Below are positions 25,564 to 51,720 of a stretch of DNA of 64,000 nt, piece after piece (positions within the stretch are counted from its first letter, which is position 1; every line of letters begins with the position of its first letter). The translations under genes were made by a program, and so were the position numbers. The notes under the pieces are model-generated. The model saw only the letters and a program-made list of their open reading frames with translations. It was not told the origin of the DNA and searched no databases. Source of the stretch: Setaria digitata (lineage: Eukaryota > Nematoda > Chromadorea > Rhabditida > Setariidae); assembly GCA_003640385.1 (NCBI GenBank), contig RCAB01000222.1, positions 1-64,000 on the forward strand. The letters are read 5' to 3'.

Positions 25564-26307
25564 ACTTTTGAATTATCAACAAAAAAATCTAAAAATATAA
25601 ATAAAACAAAATTTAGGGATTGTAGATAGATAAAAAATAGAGAAAGTTCAAAATATCAATTCTCTTTTTTATTTATCGCTTTTTTTTTTTTTTTTAATAC
25701 TTAGTTGTGAAATGATATTTATAATCACAGGTGAAAAGTCAATTCAATCAAGAATGATCATTGCAAACTTAATGAAATTTTCTCACTGGACGAAAATGAA
25801 TGAATATGTGTAAATAGCAAAATTTAAACGGCAGACAAGAAAAAAAAGTGTAAATTTACTATACTCCTTGGGAAAAAAAAAAAGAGGCATTAAAATTTGT
25901 AAAGATGTGGGCGCCAAAAAAAAAAAGAGAAAACAAATTTTAAAAAGAAAAAGAAAAAAATTTCATGTATGTTTTGTTCTTTCCACTTTTTTCTTTTTTT
26001 TGCAAAAAGATATTTCAGTTTATAAATTGATATTTCATTCTGTGCCTTAAGAATAGTAATATTTCATCATTACACTTCCAATTCGACAACAAATGATTGA
26101 GTGCATAAAATAGGAAATTGAAAGGTTACAAAAGAATTAGTCGAAAATGATTTAGAAGAAAACGGTTAAATTTAAATATATGAAAAATTGAGAAATTATA
26201 TTTATAAAGTGATAATTATGATAATGGTTTCAAAATCATTATTATAATGTTCACAATCCTTATCATTAATTTTTATATCAACAAATCATAGTTAGAAGGA
26301 TGTATTT

Positions 26308-26322
26308 CTCTCTTTCTCTTTT

Positions 26323-26362
<40 letters not shown>
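26308..26362. repeat. (CT)n tract leading into a purine-rich GC island
   Basis: CT repeats to 26362 are followed by a purine-rich island (26363-26540, GGATAGGAG, CGGGGAAATAAG, CGGGGCGGGGGAATGCGGGGG). The 98-codon minus-strand frame over it is compositional. Confidence 0.8.
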
Positions 26363-26363
<1 letters not shown>

Positions 26364-26600
26364 GTTAGGATAGGAGAGGTAGAAAAAGGAAACAGTGCAA
26401 GGGAATTGGGAGAACGCGGGGAAATAAGAGGATAGGACGAAGAGTGGTGAAAGCTGGCAAATATAATAATGACATCTATCAAGCTGGGAGATGCGAGAAG
26501 TATCGGGGCGGGGGAATGCGGGGGAAGAGAAAAGGAATTAATTATTGAATTATGTGATAGCCCATACATCTGCCAGTTTTCAACTGGTTCAAAACTACAT

Positions 26601-26614
26601 TCGAACCGGTTCGA
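26601..26614. repeat. 14-bp perfect palindrome in a GC-richer patch
   Basis: TCGAACCGGTTCGA lies just right of the purine island, with further TTCGAT and GGTTC echoes on both sides. It could be a protein-binding site; no gene is attached to it. Confidence 0.5.
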
Positions 26615-27849
26615 TTCGATTTAAATTCACTCCGTTTTATACTTCGCCGTTCCTCTCTCCCAGTACGAACTAGCAGTAGCATATTATTTTTAGTGTTGAT
26701 TCATGCATTTTCATTAAAACGATTATTCAATTTCTTGACATTTCATAACATTTATTTTAATCATGAACAGGTTTTCGGTAGCTTTCTTCTGGAATTTATC
26801 CAGAAACGAAAAAGAACACCGACAATTGTTATTGTTAGCAGTTACAATGAAAAATTATCAATCAAAGAAAGATATCAAAAATTGGAGGATTTATTTTTGT
26901 TAGACAAAGGAATTTTTTCTCTCTTTTACAATTTTAAATGACGTATTTTGAAGAAATTTTCGCTGAATTAGAAAAAAAAAATTATTATATAAGAGAACAA
27001 TTAGAACAGTAGCAAAACATTTACAATATCTATTCAAGAAATTTCGAAATACCTGCAATAGGCTGAAAAGGTTAAAACATTTATTAACAAAACTGAAATG
27101 GGGAATTATCACTTATAATGAAAAACATTCCTCGAAAAAAAAAAAAAAAAAATGATGAAATAGCCGAAAGAACGAATGTATAAAAATAAAAGTTTCAGAT
27201 GAAGTGATAACTTTTATTATATACCATCAAGCGATAATCTTCAATAATACAACATGTGAATATTTTCGATAATTTTTGATTCCAACATGTGAATACATTG
27301 CAGATGTAATTAACTGAATTATCAAGTTTGAGATTTGTCAGTATAATTACCAGGTTTTATTTACCACTTTAATCAATTTCATTCAATATTACTTTAAAGA
27401 AAATGGAAAAAAAAAAAAAAAAACAAGAAATATTATCCACATGTTGTTTTTACAACATAACATATCAAAATAACAGTATGTCGTCTCAAGTAGTTATATT
27501 TTGATAAATTTATAAATTTAATAATATGTTGGAGATATTGATGCTAACATTTAAACATTATATGGGAAAATTAAATTTGTAATTGAAAAATAGCAATTGA
27601 ATTTGACGATGAAGAGGGTAAAATGGATGGATGGAGAAAATAATGAGGAAAAAAAGATTGGGTTAAGTTAAACCGAAATAAGCACTTCATTTTTAAAGAG
27701 AGTTTATATATTGGAAATGAAAATTACTCTTCATTTCTGGATAATTTTAATTTCCAAATATGAGAGAATATTTCATAATCAAAAAACAAAAAAAAAGAAA
27801 AAACTCTCGATAACTATGCATATGTTGTGAAATGTGGGAATGATTATGA

Positions 27850-27895
27850 AATTTGTTTAATTTATTCCATTCAAATGGAATAAACTAAACAAATT
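27850..27895. repeat. Short hairpin, 22-bp arms and 2-base loop
   Basis: The left arm (27850-27871) and the reverse complement of 27874-27895 match except for one base. It is entirely A/T-rich except for a GGAAT/ATTCC core. Confidence 0.7.
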
Positions 27896-28367
27896 CGATA
27901 GACATTTGCTTAAGTATTGATGTGATTTAATTTCGACTTTCCAAAAAAAAATTTTTCAAATTTTCCAGAACGCTAATCTCAAATTGAAATAAGCGGCCAA
28001 TTCTTAATATTCCACACTATATTGGAATAATGAAAATTGCCAAATTTTTAAATTTTTAGGAGAAAAAAAAAAGTATCGAAGATTTCCGCAAAAGATTACT
28101 TATAAAGGTATGACGAAGAAGAAAGAAAAAAGTTTTTTTTTTTTTTTTAAAGTAAAGAAAAAATAAAATTTTCAATTACAATTGTAATTTGAGGAGAAAT
28201 TGGGACGAATGTATGATGCCATTGGGTCGTGTAAATTTACATTAAATCGAGAAATAAATAATGCATAAATTTAACAGTTAATCAGCTGTTAAAACAATTA
28301 ATCAGTTATCAGTTGGTTAATTTACTGATCTTTTTCTTTCTTTCTCTCTTTTTTTCTTTTTTTTTTT

Positions 28368-28402
<35 letters not shown>

Positions 28403-28403
28403 N
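28403..28403. other. Single-N contig join after a poly-T run
   Basis: One N follows about 34 T residues inside a T-rich tract, in intergenic DNA. Confidence 0.9.
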
Positions 28404-28618
28404 AAAATTTCAATTTTTCTTTCTTTTTCTTTTTTTTTTTTTGTTAAAAACCAATCGACATTAGATTAATGGACTTTTCGAAAACGATGATGAGTCACTT
28501 CGTAAAGAGAAGATAGTAGCAAAAATAAACTGCTACCCCCATTATTATTGCCACAATTCCACTGCTTTCTTAGTCTAAAATTTAAAAAATCACCACTATG
28601 CTAGTTCATTTCGAATTT

Positions 28619-28822
28619 TGATAGATGAAAGTTTAGAACTCAAAAACTTAATCTCGATAGTTGAAACTTTAAGAAACAAAAATTGAAAAATTTGATCTCG
28701 ATAGCTGGAGTTTTAGGACTCGGAAATTGAAAATTTAGCTTTTTTTTTTTTTTTTTTCAAAAATTGCAATATTTGATTTTGATAGTTGAAATTTTAGGAC
28801 CCAAAATTGGAGAATTTTAGCT
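28619..28822. repeat. Degenerate tandem repeat, ~55-65-bp unit, about 3-4 copies
   Basis: Each unit runs GATAGNTGAAANTTTAGGA, then CTC/CCC, then an AAATTGAAAAATTTGAT-like end. Copies begin near 28619, 28656, 28699 and 28776; the third is interrupted by a poly-T run. Divergence is clear, so this is old. Confidence 0.6.
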
Positions 28823-31800
28823 GCTAGAGGGGCAAAAAAAAATTTTTTTGAAATGTAAAACTCTCAGTAGAAATGTTTTCATGATTGAAAAAAATAAGGA
28901 ATGATTTGATCAGTTTTAATTAGATTGATTAAAAAGTGATAATAATTTAACTTCATGCTAGCAATGATTTAGCTCAAATCAATAAGTTTCAAATGGTACT
29001 GCATTTAATTAATAATTCATGAAAAATCCTAACAGAAAATGTAAAGGCAAGTCAATGATTAATTAAAATTAATTAAATTTTCCTTTTTTTTTTCACTGAA
29101 AAGGTAAAAAAAAAAAATGATTCATCTTAAGACATCAGTGTTGAGATTTAAATTATCATCAATGAGTTCAAATGCTTATAATATAATTTTAGTTACTAAA
29201 AAATTTTTTTGTGATGAGAAAGATGAAAACAAAGCAAAAACTGAACTTATAGAAATGCAATGTGTGAATTGAATTCCTATAAATTTATGACAAAAATTTT
29301 GATGTGAGAAAAATTTCATAACGAAGATTTGTTATGCAAGAAAAAAAAAAAAAAAAAAAAAAAAGGAAACTTTTCGATGATGAGAGGAAAAATGATTAAC
29401 AAAAATTTTTTCAAACTATTTACTCTCTTTGTTTCATCAGATTTTCGTTTCAATTTCACGTATGATTTTGATAGATTTAATGAAAATTACAATATGCATT
29501 ATTCAATTATACTATACAGTTTTGGTTAATCTTGATTTTTTTTTTAAATGACTGTGATAAAAGTCATTTAAATCCTGATTAAAATTATTACCGCTAATTG
29601 TTAAATTGCAAATGAAATCATAACTGTTTGTGTCATAAATCGAAAATAGAAATAGATAAAAGTTGAAATAAAATATCAAAAGACGACTGAAAATTAATAT
29701 TTGGGTCATTGTTTTTCTCTCCTTCAAATACATTCATGATAAATTAAATTAAATTTGGCTGAAAAAACAAAGATTGGAATTTTCAATATCTATCATTTTC
29801 ATTCCTACTGAAATTGAATTTTCTCCATTTCAAATATTCAATAGCATTTCTCTTTTCCAACTAAGAATTCCATATGCCTTAAAAAAAAGTAAAATAAAAT
29901 AAAATAAATGATCAAAAAAATAAAAGAAAAATGAAAAAAGTTATTACTGCTAATTTGATAAATCAAACAACTAGAGCAGACAAAATAGAAAAAAAAGGCT
30001 TCAACAATTTCCAAACTTATATTTCTTTGTGGTGATTAAGTAATTAAATTGAATGAGTGAAATTGAAAAATATTTGTGATTCAGATGTCTATGAAGTTCA
30101 TAAGAAATTCAACTAGAAACCTATTTTCAGTTAATTGATTTGTGTTGTAGCAATAAATAGATGAGGCATCTGCGAGATAAGAGACACATCTTTCATTTCA
30201 TTTATCTTTTTCTTTTTTTCTTTTTTTTTTACGAAAGAAAAATTAAAATATTTAACTGCAATAAGTATGTATGTTGAACAAGAAATGCAAAAAAGAAATT
30301 TAGATCCGTTAAAATAGATTATAAACTCTTGCAAAATGATATATCGTTGCTTCAAATTGATGCTAATCTCAAAAAGAAATTTCTAGCCACTAAAGGCTTA
30401 ATTAGTATAAGATTAATTTACTGCTTTCCTTTCCAAATTTCTAATATAGATCTGAATTTTGAAATGGTCAATTTTCATTTCAGCATGTTATGTAAATCGT
30501 TTAATTTTGGTGTTGCAAAAAAGATGTTCTAACTTTTTTTTCGACTGAAATCTTCCGTTATTAACAGTGCTGCACAATTTTCAACTCAGTTTATTTTTAT
30601 CTTACAACTTTATGGGTCTTTTCTGTACCGTACTGATAGGTTGGATAGATAAAACAGTCAGCTGAAGAAGCTGCCATTGTTCGTATAAATAGCATTTGGT
30701 GACTTCATATTTTTTTTTAGTGAGGTTTAATCAAAATTTCAAATTTATTATCTGGTAACTTCCGCCAAATTTTCCATCCTTGGCAAAAAAAAAGGTAGCG
30801 ATAAGTTTTTAAAGAGTTTTAATTGCTGAACTACCAGTGGTTCAATATCACCGAAATTTTATTTCCATTCTTTTTCTTTTTTTTTTTTTAAACCTTCATC
30901 TATTGAGTAAGTGCCATTCAGAGAATTTTTCCTGCATTTAGAAACAAAAGTTGACTTGCAACCATTGTGATAACTTTTACATTGTTAGTTAATTATGTTA
31001 ATTTAAAATTTAAATTTATGTGGAGCAATTTTTGAAGTCAGTTTAGAGAGGAAATTCAATTATTGCCTTAATGATTGTCTTAAAATTTTCAAACTTCATT
31101 GCCGAATAACAAGTTAATAGACAATTTAAAACCAGTTAATGGGGAAAAGAAAAGGAGAAAGTGCTCATGCTTCTGTCGACATTTGTTATAAACTTCGATC
31201 AAATTCTATTTGGTTTTGCAGCAAATATGCAAGTTAATAATGAAATTAAACAGTGTTCAATGAAGTGAGGAAAATAAGGTGGCTTATAATTAAACAAAGA
31301 AAAAGAATTACAGAGTAATTTAAATAAATTGAAATCAGATGGCTAATTTTATTGAAAATGTGGACAATACATTGGACAGCTGCAAAATTCCTTTTGGACA
31401 GTAGGGTTGTATAAAACGATGTTAAAAATTGAAATTGTCAAGATGTTAATGATCAATGTGTATTTAATTGTTTCAATTTTTCATGATATATTAGGACATT
31501 AATTTTTCTTTTTTTTAATTTCATACTATTTTCTTGTTAGATAAACAACAATAGAATTATTTGATTTATATTTCGAATTTAAATTTAAAAAAAATGAGTA
31601 AATAAATTTGATGCTAAAACTAAAACAACAACTTCAGTTTTTGTCTTCTGTTAAATTAAACGTCCCAATTTTTATTGAATGATTTTTTAAATTTGAATAT
31701 TACTAGCATTTTTAAATTAAAATTAAATTTCTGAACTTATGGAAAAAATTGATATGATAAAATTCAGATGCCATAAGCTTTTTTCAATTCATTTGAATAA

Positions 31801-34689
31801 ATAAAATTTATAAAATATACGTAATAGAAAGTATTTTATTCGATACATAATATTATTTTCTTCTTTTTTTTTGTTTTTTCTAGTGAGAAATTATGAAAAA
31901 CATGTAATTTTTATTGTTCATATTCAATAAATACATTTAACTTTAATAAATTTCAAATTATGAAACTACAATAATCAGGTTAAAAATGCGTTATCATTGA
32001 AATAATCATTTCAAGGTATAAATTTAAACTGCACGGAAAAATCATTTATATATTTTGCTGTTCCACTTTTTCTTCCTTTCATCATAAAAAAAAAAAGAAA
32101 AAAACAAGGAAAAGGTAATCTATAAATTCTTATCAATTGAATTAATTAAAAGTCGAATTGTGTATGTATACCTTTTGTAACATTTCCTTTCATTCAAATT
32201 TTCATTTTCTTAAATGCAACAAAACTAGTCAAAAAAAGTATAATAATGCAAATTAACCTGTTTGAAAGAGAAATTTTTAAATGCTTTTGTAAACTACCGT
32301 CACAGCAAACCTCTAATCTATAACATTTCTTTTCACTTTTCTTCTTTTTTTTCTTTTTTTTTTTTTTACTTTGAAGCAGTAGCCATTTGCATGAAAAAAA
32401 GGTTTTGAAATAAAATTAATGAAAAATAAAGGACAAGTTTTTGGTTTTGTTGAATAATAAAAAGAAAGAAAAGCTATTTAATGATGGTTACTTTACCGAG
32501 AATATCTTATTTTCTTTTTCCTCTTCTTTTGCTTTTCTTGATTGCTATAAAATTGAAAAATATTTGCTAAAGATGTATTCTCGTCCACTGCCTACTCTTT
32601 TCCTCTTTTTTTTTTTAATCTCCTAAAATGTTATATTATCAACAAAAATTGACTAACCAATTTTTTTTTTACTTAAAAGCAAAAAAAAAGAAAAAAAAAA
32701 GAAGGGAAGTTTCTTCTTTTTTAAACAAATTAAAATTACAAGATTTAAATCAATTTTTTTCGTTTTATTGAAGAAGAAAGAAGAAAGAAGAGGGAAGTAA
32801 TGCCTCGAATTGACAATTTTACCTTATCAAAATGTTTTCTAGATTTTGTGTTGTTATGCTATCAATCAAGTTAAATTTACCACAACGATACTTAATATTG
32901 GACGAATTTTTACTTTGGAAATTCAAAATTAGCTTTCACAGAGTTAAGATTTAATAAAATTAACTAATAAATGATAACACTTATGAATTTTTTACGAATA
33001 ATTTTTTGCTCTTCTTTTTCATGAATAAATTAAAGAAATCATCCTATATTGGATTATCATTATGTTTATGTGTATCAAAATGTAATTAAGTTGAAATAAA
33101 GTTTTACGAGGACATTTTTTCTTAACCGATAAAATTTGAAAATGGTACTTCTTTACGATGATAATGAGGAAAATTTAAGAGTATGCGTGTTTACAATAGC
33201 ATGAATTAGTGAAATTAACACTAAATTTCAAGAAAATGACAACTGCGAGTGGAAAAAAAAAGATGTTCATAATGTATTCTTGTTCAGATTGCTGAAGGAT
33301 TTATGACGAAACTAAAATTTTTTTTTTTTTAATGGTTTTAAAGTTCTGCTTTTTCTAGACTCATCACTTTTGACGTGGAGTTTAAGAGACTGAGAGGATT
33401 ATCATTTAGTTAAGCTTATTTTCAACAGAAACACTTTTAACGTCAAAAAAAAAAAAAAAAAAAAAAAAAAAGAAAAAAAGGAGAAGGAAATAAATGAAAG
33501 AAAATTCTCAAACATAAGAAATGTTTCAGAGTGAAATTAGTAAGAAACTTATGAAATATATATATATAAATATATATATATAATAGCAACAATGATTACG
33601 AAATCCAAATGATAATAAAAAAAAAAGCCTAATGTCCACAATATTCCAAGAATCATACGAATTGAGATCCAAGGACTCTCGATGAAATTTATGTTTTTAT
33701 GAGAGGAAATGGAAATAGTGAAGTGAATGATCAATTGATGGGCCAAAACTTCATTCTTACTTCATTGCTTCAATGATGCATTGCTACATATCAGTAGGAG
33801 TGAAATTTTTGAATGAAACTTGATTACATCTAGCAAAAAAGGACTCATCATTAATCGGCTAAATGGATATAATTATAAAATATGGAATTACTATAAAATA
33901 GATGTGCATTGGTGAAGGAAAGAAGAAGCTATTCCTATGAAACAACACAGACAACAACCAATTTTTGCTACTGTAAGATTGGATGATGAAGAAGAAGACG
34001 AGAAGAGACGATGAAGAAGAGGTCGATGGTTCAATCAAGGACACATTGAAATCTTCTGACGAACCGCTAAATAAATCGGTTTTAAACGTTACAAACGTTG
34101 TATTCTCTAGCTATTTCACTATTTATGTCTTACAAATCACTCAGATTTTTTTTTTCTTTTTTTTGTTTGTTAAAATTTGCGAGAGAAAAAAAGTGATCAT
34201 AGCAATTTAGTACTATTATGGGATGTTATCACATAAAAAATGATAATTTCATTTCATTTTTCATTTTAATCGTATAAGCAGTGCTATTTTGTGCGCATTT
34301 TTGTCACGTGACAACATTATCAAATACTGTTTGATCAATGTCAGTGATGCATAATGACATTGATAAACCTGTTATTTTACGTATGCGTTACTTTTTGCTT
34401 CATATAAATTGCAAATTAATTATAATTATGATTTTTGACTATTTTAATAATAATTGAAAAATTTAGGAATGTTCATTGAGAAAGTATAATGTGTAATAAT
34501 AAGTGAAAAGAGTAAATTATAAGGTGAAGAAAAAGAAGTGAGAAAAAAAAACCGATGCATTAATTAGTCTTTAAAAAAAAAAATCCTAAAATCTCCAAAA
34601 TTTACACAGCGAATTCCGAAAATAAAAAAAAAAAAAAAAAAAAAAAGAAAGAATTTTCAATGTCATTGTTAAAAGAGTAAGGAAGGGCA

Positions 34690-35010
34690 ATAATTTTGTA
34701 AAAAAACCATGTGAAATACCGCAGAAGAAAAAGGTTGATAGAGAAATGGGAGAAAGATTGTCGCGGAAAAGCGGGGCAAGGGTAGAAGGCAAAAGGAAAA
34801 ATGGGATGAAAATGAGGCCATGATAGGTGGAAGACAAGACCGCGAGAACGAGGGACAATCATGATAATAGTGACAAACGAAAAGCGGTAATGTTTGCCAT
34901 CAGTGACAGCGATAACGGTGACAACAGCTGCGACAATGATACGATGATAACGATGACGACAGTGATGAATTCTCGCAAAACTGCTCACGCAAGTGGAACG
35001 CTACAATCGT
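34690..35010. other. Purine- and GC-richer island with GAY-rich segment
   Basis: 34690-34860 is purine-rich with CpGs (GTCGCGGAAAAGCGGGGCAAG). 34860-34990 is rich in GAT/GAC/AAC triplets (ATGATACGATGATAACGATG), giving a Asp/Asn/Ser-rich plus frame (34827-35045) and a low-complexity minus frame (34602-34988). Neither resembles a known protein. A regulatory island or a degenerate trinucleotide tract is more likely than a gene. Confidence 0.4.
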
Positions 35011-38000
35011 CATTGCTTCATCAACGTCTTGATAAATACAATTAATTATTTTTTAATTTATGTGTGAAAAAAAAAAAGACTCACGCCATGTATTTAGTGT
35101 AAATTGAAAATTTCCGTTGTAAATTCTAAAAATGCTTTTCGCTTTTCTTCCTTTTTTTTTCCCCCTCTCTCTCTCTCTCGCTTACTCTTCTAATAGACAT
35201 TCCGTCTGTCAAAAAGCACCTTATTTTTTTTTTTTTGGTTCGATCAGGCCTCGAAATTGAAATTTTCACTTCAATCAACCACTAAACAAGATTGTCTTTT
35301 TCAGGCAACAAGTCAGAAGACGAAATAAATTTTAAAAATCATAAATTAATGAGATGGAAAAAGGTTTTGCTTCTGCCCAGTTTTAAATTTTAATCTAAAA
35401 AATTCAATTTAAAAATCTCACAAAGAAAGTTTAAGAACATTTACAACAACTAGAATATATTAATACTAAATAGAAATAACCTAGTCTTTCCACTTTTTTT
35501 TTTCCTCCGCCACTTTGTCGTCTTTTTTGACGTTATTTTTAATCTTTCAGAGAAATAATATTGAAATATTTTACAAGTAGTAATGATATCGATTGATATG
35601 AATGATGCATGAAAAAAAATTGGTTGATATAATATGCAATGATGAAATTTCAGTGATAATGAATGAATGATAAAATGTCAGTAACACATCAATTGAGAAA
35701 TTCATTCAAATAAACCATACAAATCAAAAAAAAAAGATTGTGAATATAATAACGATGATAATAGTTGTTATTTGTAACGAATAATTCATGAAATTATCTA
35801 AAATTTCCTAAGCATAATTATCATCAAAGTTCGTAGCTATTATTTACTTTGAATAATTTTGATATTTTCCTTTGACCTTTCTTCGTGATCAAAAACACTT
35901 CCGAAACGCATTAAAGGTTGTTACCCTTTCATATGAATTATTTCCTGAAGAAGGAAAAGGGACATTTTACAACCACTACTCATTATAATAACTCAACATA
36001 AATATAATCCTGAGATTTTCAAATTTTGATTTTAAAAATTTGAAACTGATCAAGAATGACATTCATCTGATGAGTCGTTACGGTTGTGCAATGTTATTTA
36101 GCATTATAATAGTGATATTATTGGAATTTAATTATTTCATTAATAAGAAGACAGACGCATTACTGTTACCGTTTTCATTTTTACTGATTTGATAATTAAA
36201 ATATTGCTTTAACGATTATTCCATGTAATGTTTGCAGTGGTACAATTTGAAAGCACCAATAAATTGGATTGGGAATTTTGAAATTTTCTAAAAATTTGAT
36301 TACGAGTTGAAAAAGATTATCGAGAAAGAATAAAATCAACCTAAGTGATGATAAGAAAAGCGAAGCATTAATTATTAACTTCAAAATTTTTTCAAGAGTT
36401 AAATTCTTGGATAAAGTTTTAGAAGTTTAAAAGATATCCAACAAAAAGTGTAAAAGAATTTGACATAAAATAATTTTAACAAACATTTCCTCCTTTTTCC
36501 TTCTCTTCTTAATCCAAAAGGAAAAAAAAAATCTCATTGACATTACGGTGCTTAATAAGTGCGAGCTGTAATAGGAACTGAACTTTCAAATCCTAAAATG
36601 CTAATTTGATGTGTCAGATTTCATTATTATGATAATATTAATAAAAAATAAAAATTAATATTGCAATAGCAATCCCAAAGAAAAGAAAATAAAGAACAAT
36701 AACCATCACAACTATATCAGAAGATTAGAAAACTAATAATGCTATAATGTTAGATGAATTTTTGGTTAATAATCATATTAATTAGTTTCACTTAAGCAAA
36801 AATAATTCGACTACTAATAATTAGCACACATAATGCTCAAGTAATACAAAAAAAAAAAGAAAAACGAAACCAAGTTATTTATCATTTATATTTATTTTAA
36901 ACCTGACCATCGATCAGAACTGGTTATTGTATAACATGTATTTATTATAGATTTGAACAAATACGTAATAAATTTTCATGCACTTTTTTTTTTTTGTATT
37001 ATGCCAAAATGAAAAAGAAAAAGGTGTTAAGAATGAAATTTAACTGATAACTAGATTTACTGCAAACACCATTTATTCATTTAGCGTTCGATCTGAAAAT
37101 TTAGACTAAAACGAACTTATTTGGTTGAAAAAATTTTTTTAAATTGATTAATGCCATTTATAAAAATAAATTAAATTTTGCAAAAAATTTAGAAAAAAAA
37201 AAGGAAAACTTTAAAACGCAAATATCGTATATTTCAAAAAGTGAAAATTCTCTCAATTTCCAGGAGTTACAACAATTTTTTTTTTTTCTTTTATTATTCA
37301 TGTAAAAACAATAATCTTTGTGTGATTTGGAAAAATTTTTTTGACATATTTGTTCAGATTATTTAAAAGTCTTAATGCCTTAATGCATTCATTACAACTT
37401 ATTAGTTTTAGTTCTGATTTCAAAACTAAAACCATTTGTGAATTACTTCATGGGGAAGTTTAAAGTTCATAGTTTAAAACTAAAGAAAAATTATAAGAAA
37501 CCGATACAGGTTGCTTAACTCAGGTGCTTATTGTTCTCCATCCCATAATCATTATTCTTGCTTTTTTTAGAAAACAAATTTCATGCAAATATATTTTTGA
37601 AAAAGCTCAAAAAGAAAGACCATTCATTAGATTGGCAAAATAATTTCAAATTTCATCAACTTTTAACCGCTTCCTTTTCTTTCCCTCCCTTTTGATTCTA
37701 TCAGTTCAACATTATATAACATAGCTAATCAAAACACTGCATTTATTGCTGTCATCATTAAGCTGTATAAAGTTTTATTTTTGATTAATACCCGTGCATA
37801 AATGAAATACAATTGAATATATATAGTAATTATAGGCCTAGAAATATATTGGCACAGTTGTTGGTTTGAAATGAATTGTCAAAAAGGCCTTGCTTTTAAG
37901 CTATTCATGTAATTTAAGGGTGTAACGGAAATTTGTTGTAATGAATAGCTAAAAACAGGAACAGAATGAAAAATGGAATGTTGGAACTTCGGCAAGTTTT

Positions 38001-38462
38001 ACCTTTTTTTTTTTCCAAAAATGATAGCTAATTTCGTGAACACCTTACTTTAGCTTGTCAATCTCTATCGGTAGAAAATAAAACTTTCCGCTGTACTTAT
38101 TTAGTAGGCAAAATAACATCACAACGAACCGGTGATAGAATCCTAAGCTTTTTGATGACTGTTCTCAAATCTTGATGAAAGAAAATGGAATGTAATGAAA
38201 TTGGTTACGTGAAATGGAAAGTGTAACATCAAAATTTACATTTTTGTACAATAAATATGTAATATAATAAGAAAATTTCTAATTAAATTTTGCGAATAAA
38301 CAAATGTAAAGATATAAATAGATTATATTTCGCTAATTATACAGAATGTCCCTTATGCGATGAAGCAATAAAAATCACAATGAATAATAACATTGGTAAA
38401 TTGTTTGTCAAAGCAACTGGAAATGATAAATAGTAGCATTAATTAATATGCATCTGATGTTT

Positions 38463-51304
<12,842 letters not shown>

Positions 51305-51684
51305 TGATTCTGGAATGAATTTAGCATAATTTTATGAAAATAATAATTTTGTTAAATGATTAAAATACTAATGCACTGTTTCAAGAATACCTGTATTTTG
51401 CATTATTCCACAATACGGCTTGGCATAAGTTTCCAGATTTTTTTTTTCCAGACTTAAAAATAAACCATCATCTTTCGTTGTTATTCCCTTCCCTCTCCTT
51501 TTCTCTCCTTCTCTGTGCAAACCTTAAAATAAAACTAAAAAAAAAAAAAAATTCAAAGAAACATGAACAATCACAGTAGCATTTCACACGAAAAAAAAAA
51601 AGAAAAAGAAAAAAAAAAAAAAAAAACCAAACGCGTCGTTAATCCGAAGGTCGAAAAAAGAAATTAAAGCAAAGAAATGAATCG

Positions 51685-51720
<36 letters not shown>

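Larger units (their letters stand above)
23236..38462. other. 15-kb gene-poor, repeat-rich region
   Basis: No exon chain could be built on either strand. Open frames here are driven by poly-A/T, (CT)n or purine-rich composition. The region carries the foldback elements, satellite-like tandem and purine islands listed separately. The 3' UTR of the anion exchanger presumably occupies its right end. Confidence 0.5.
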
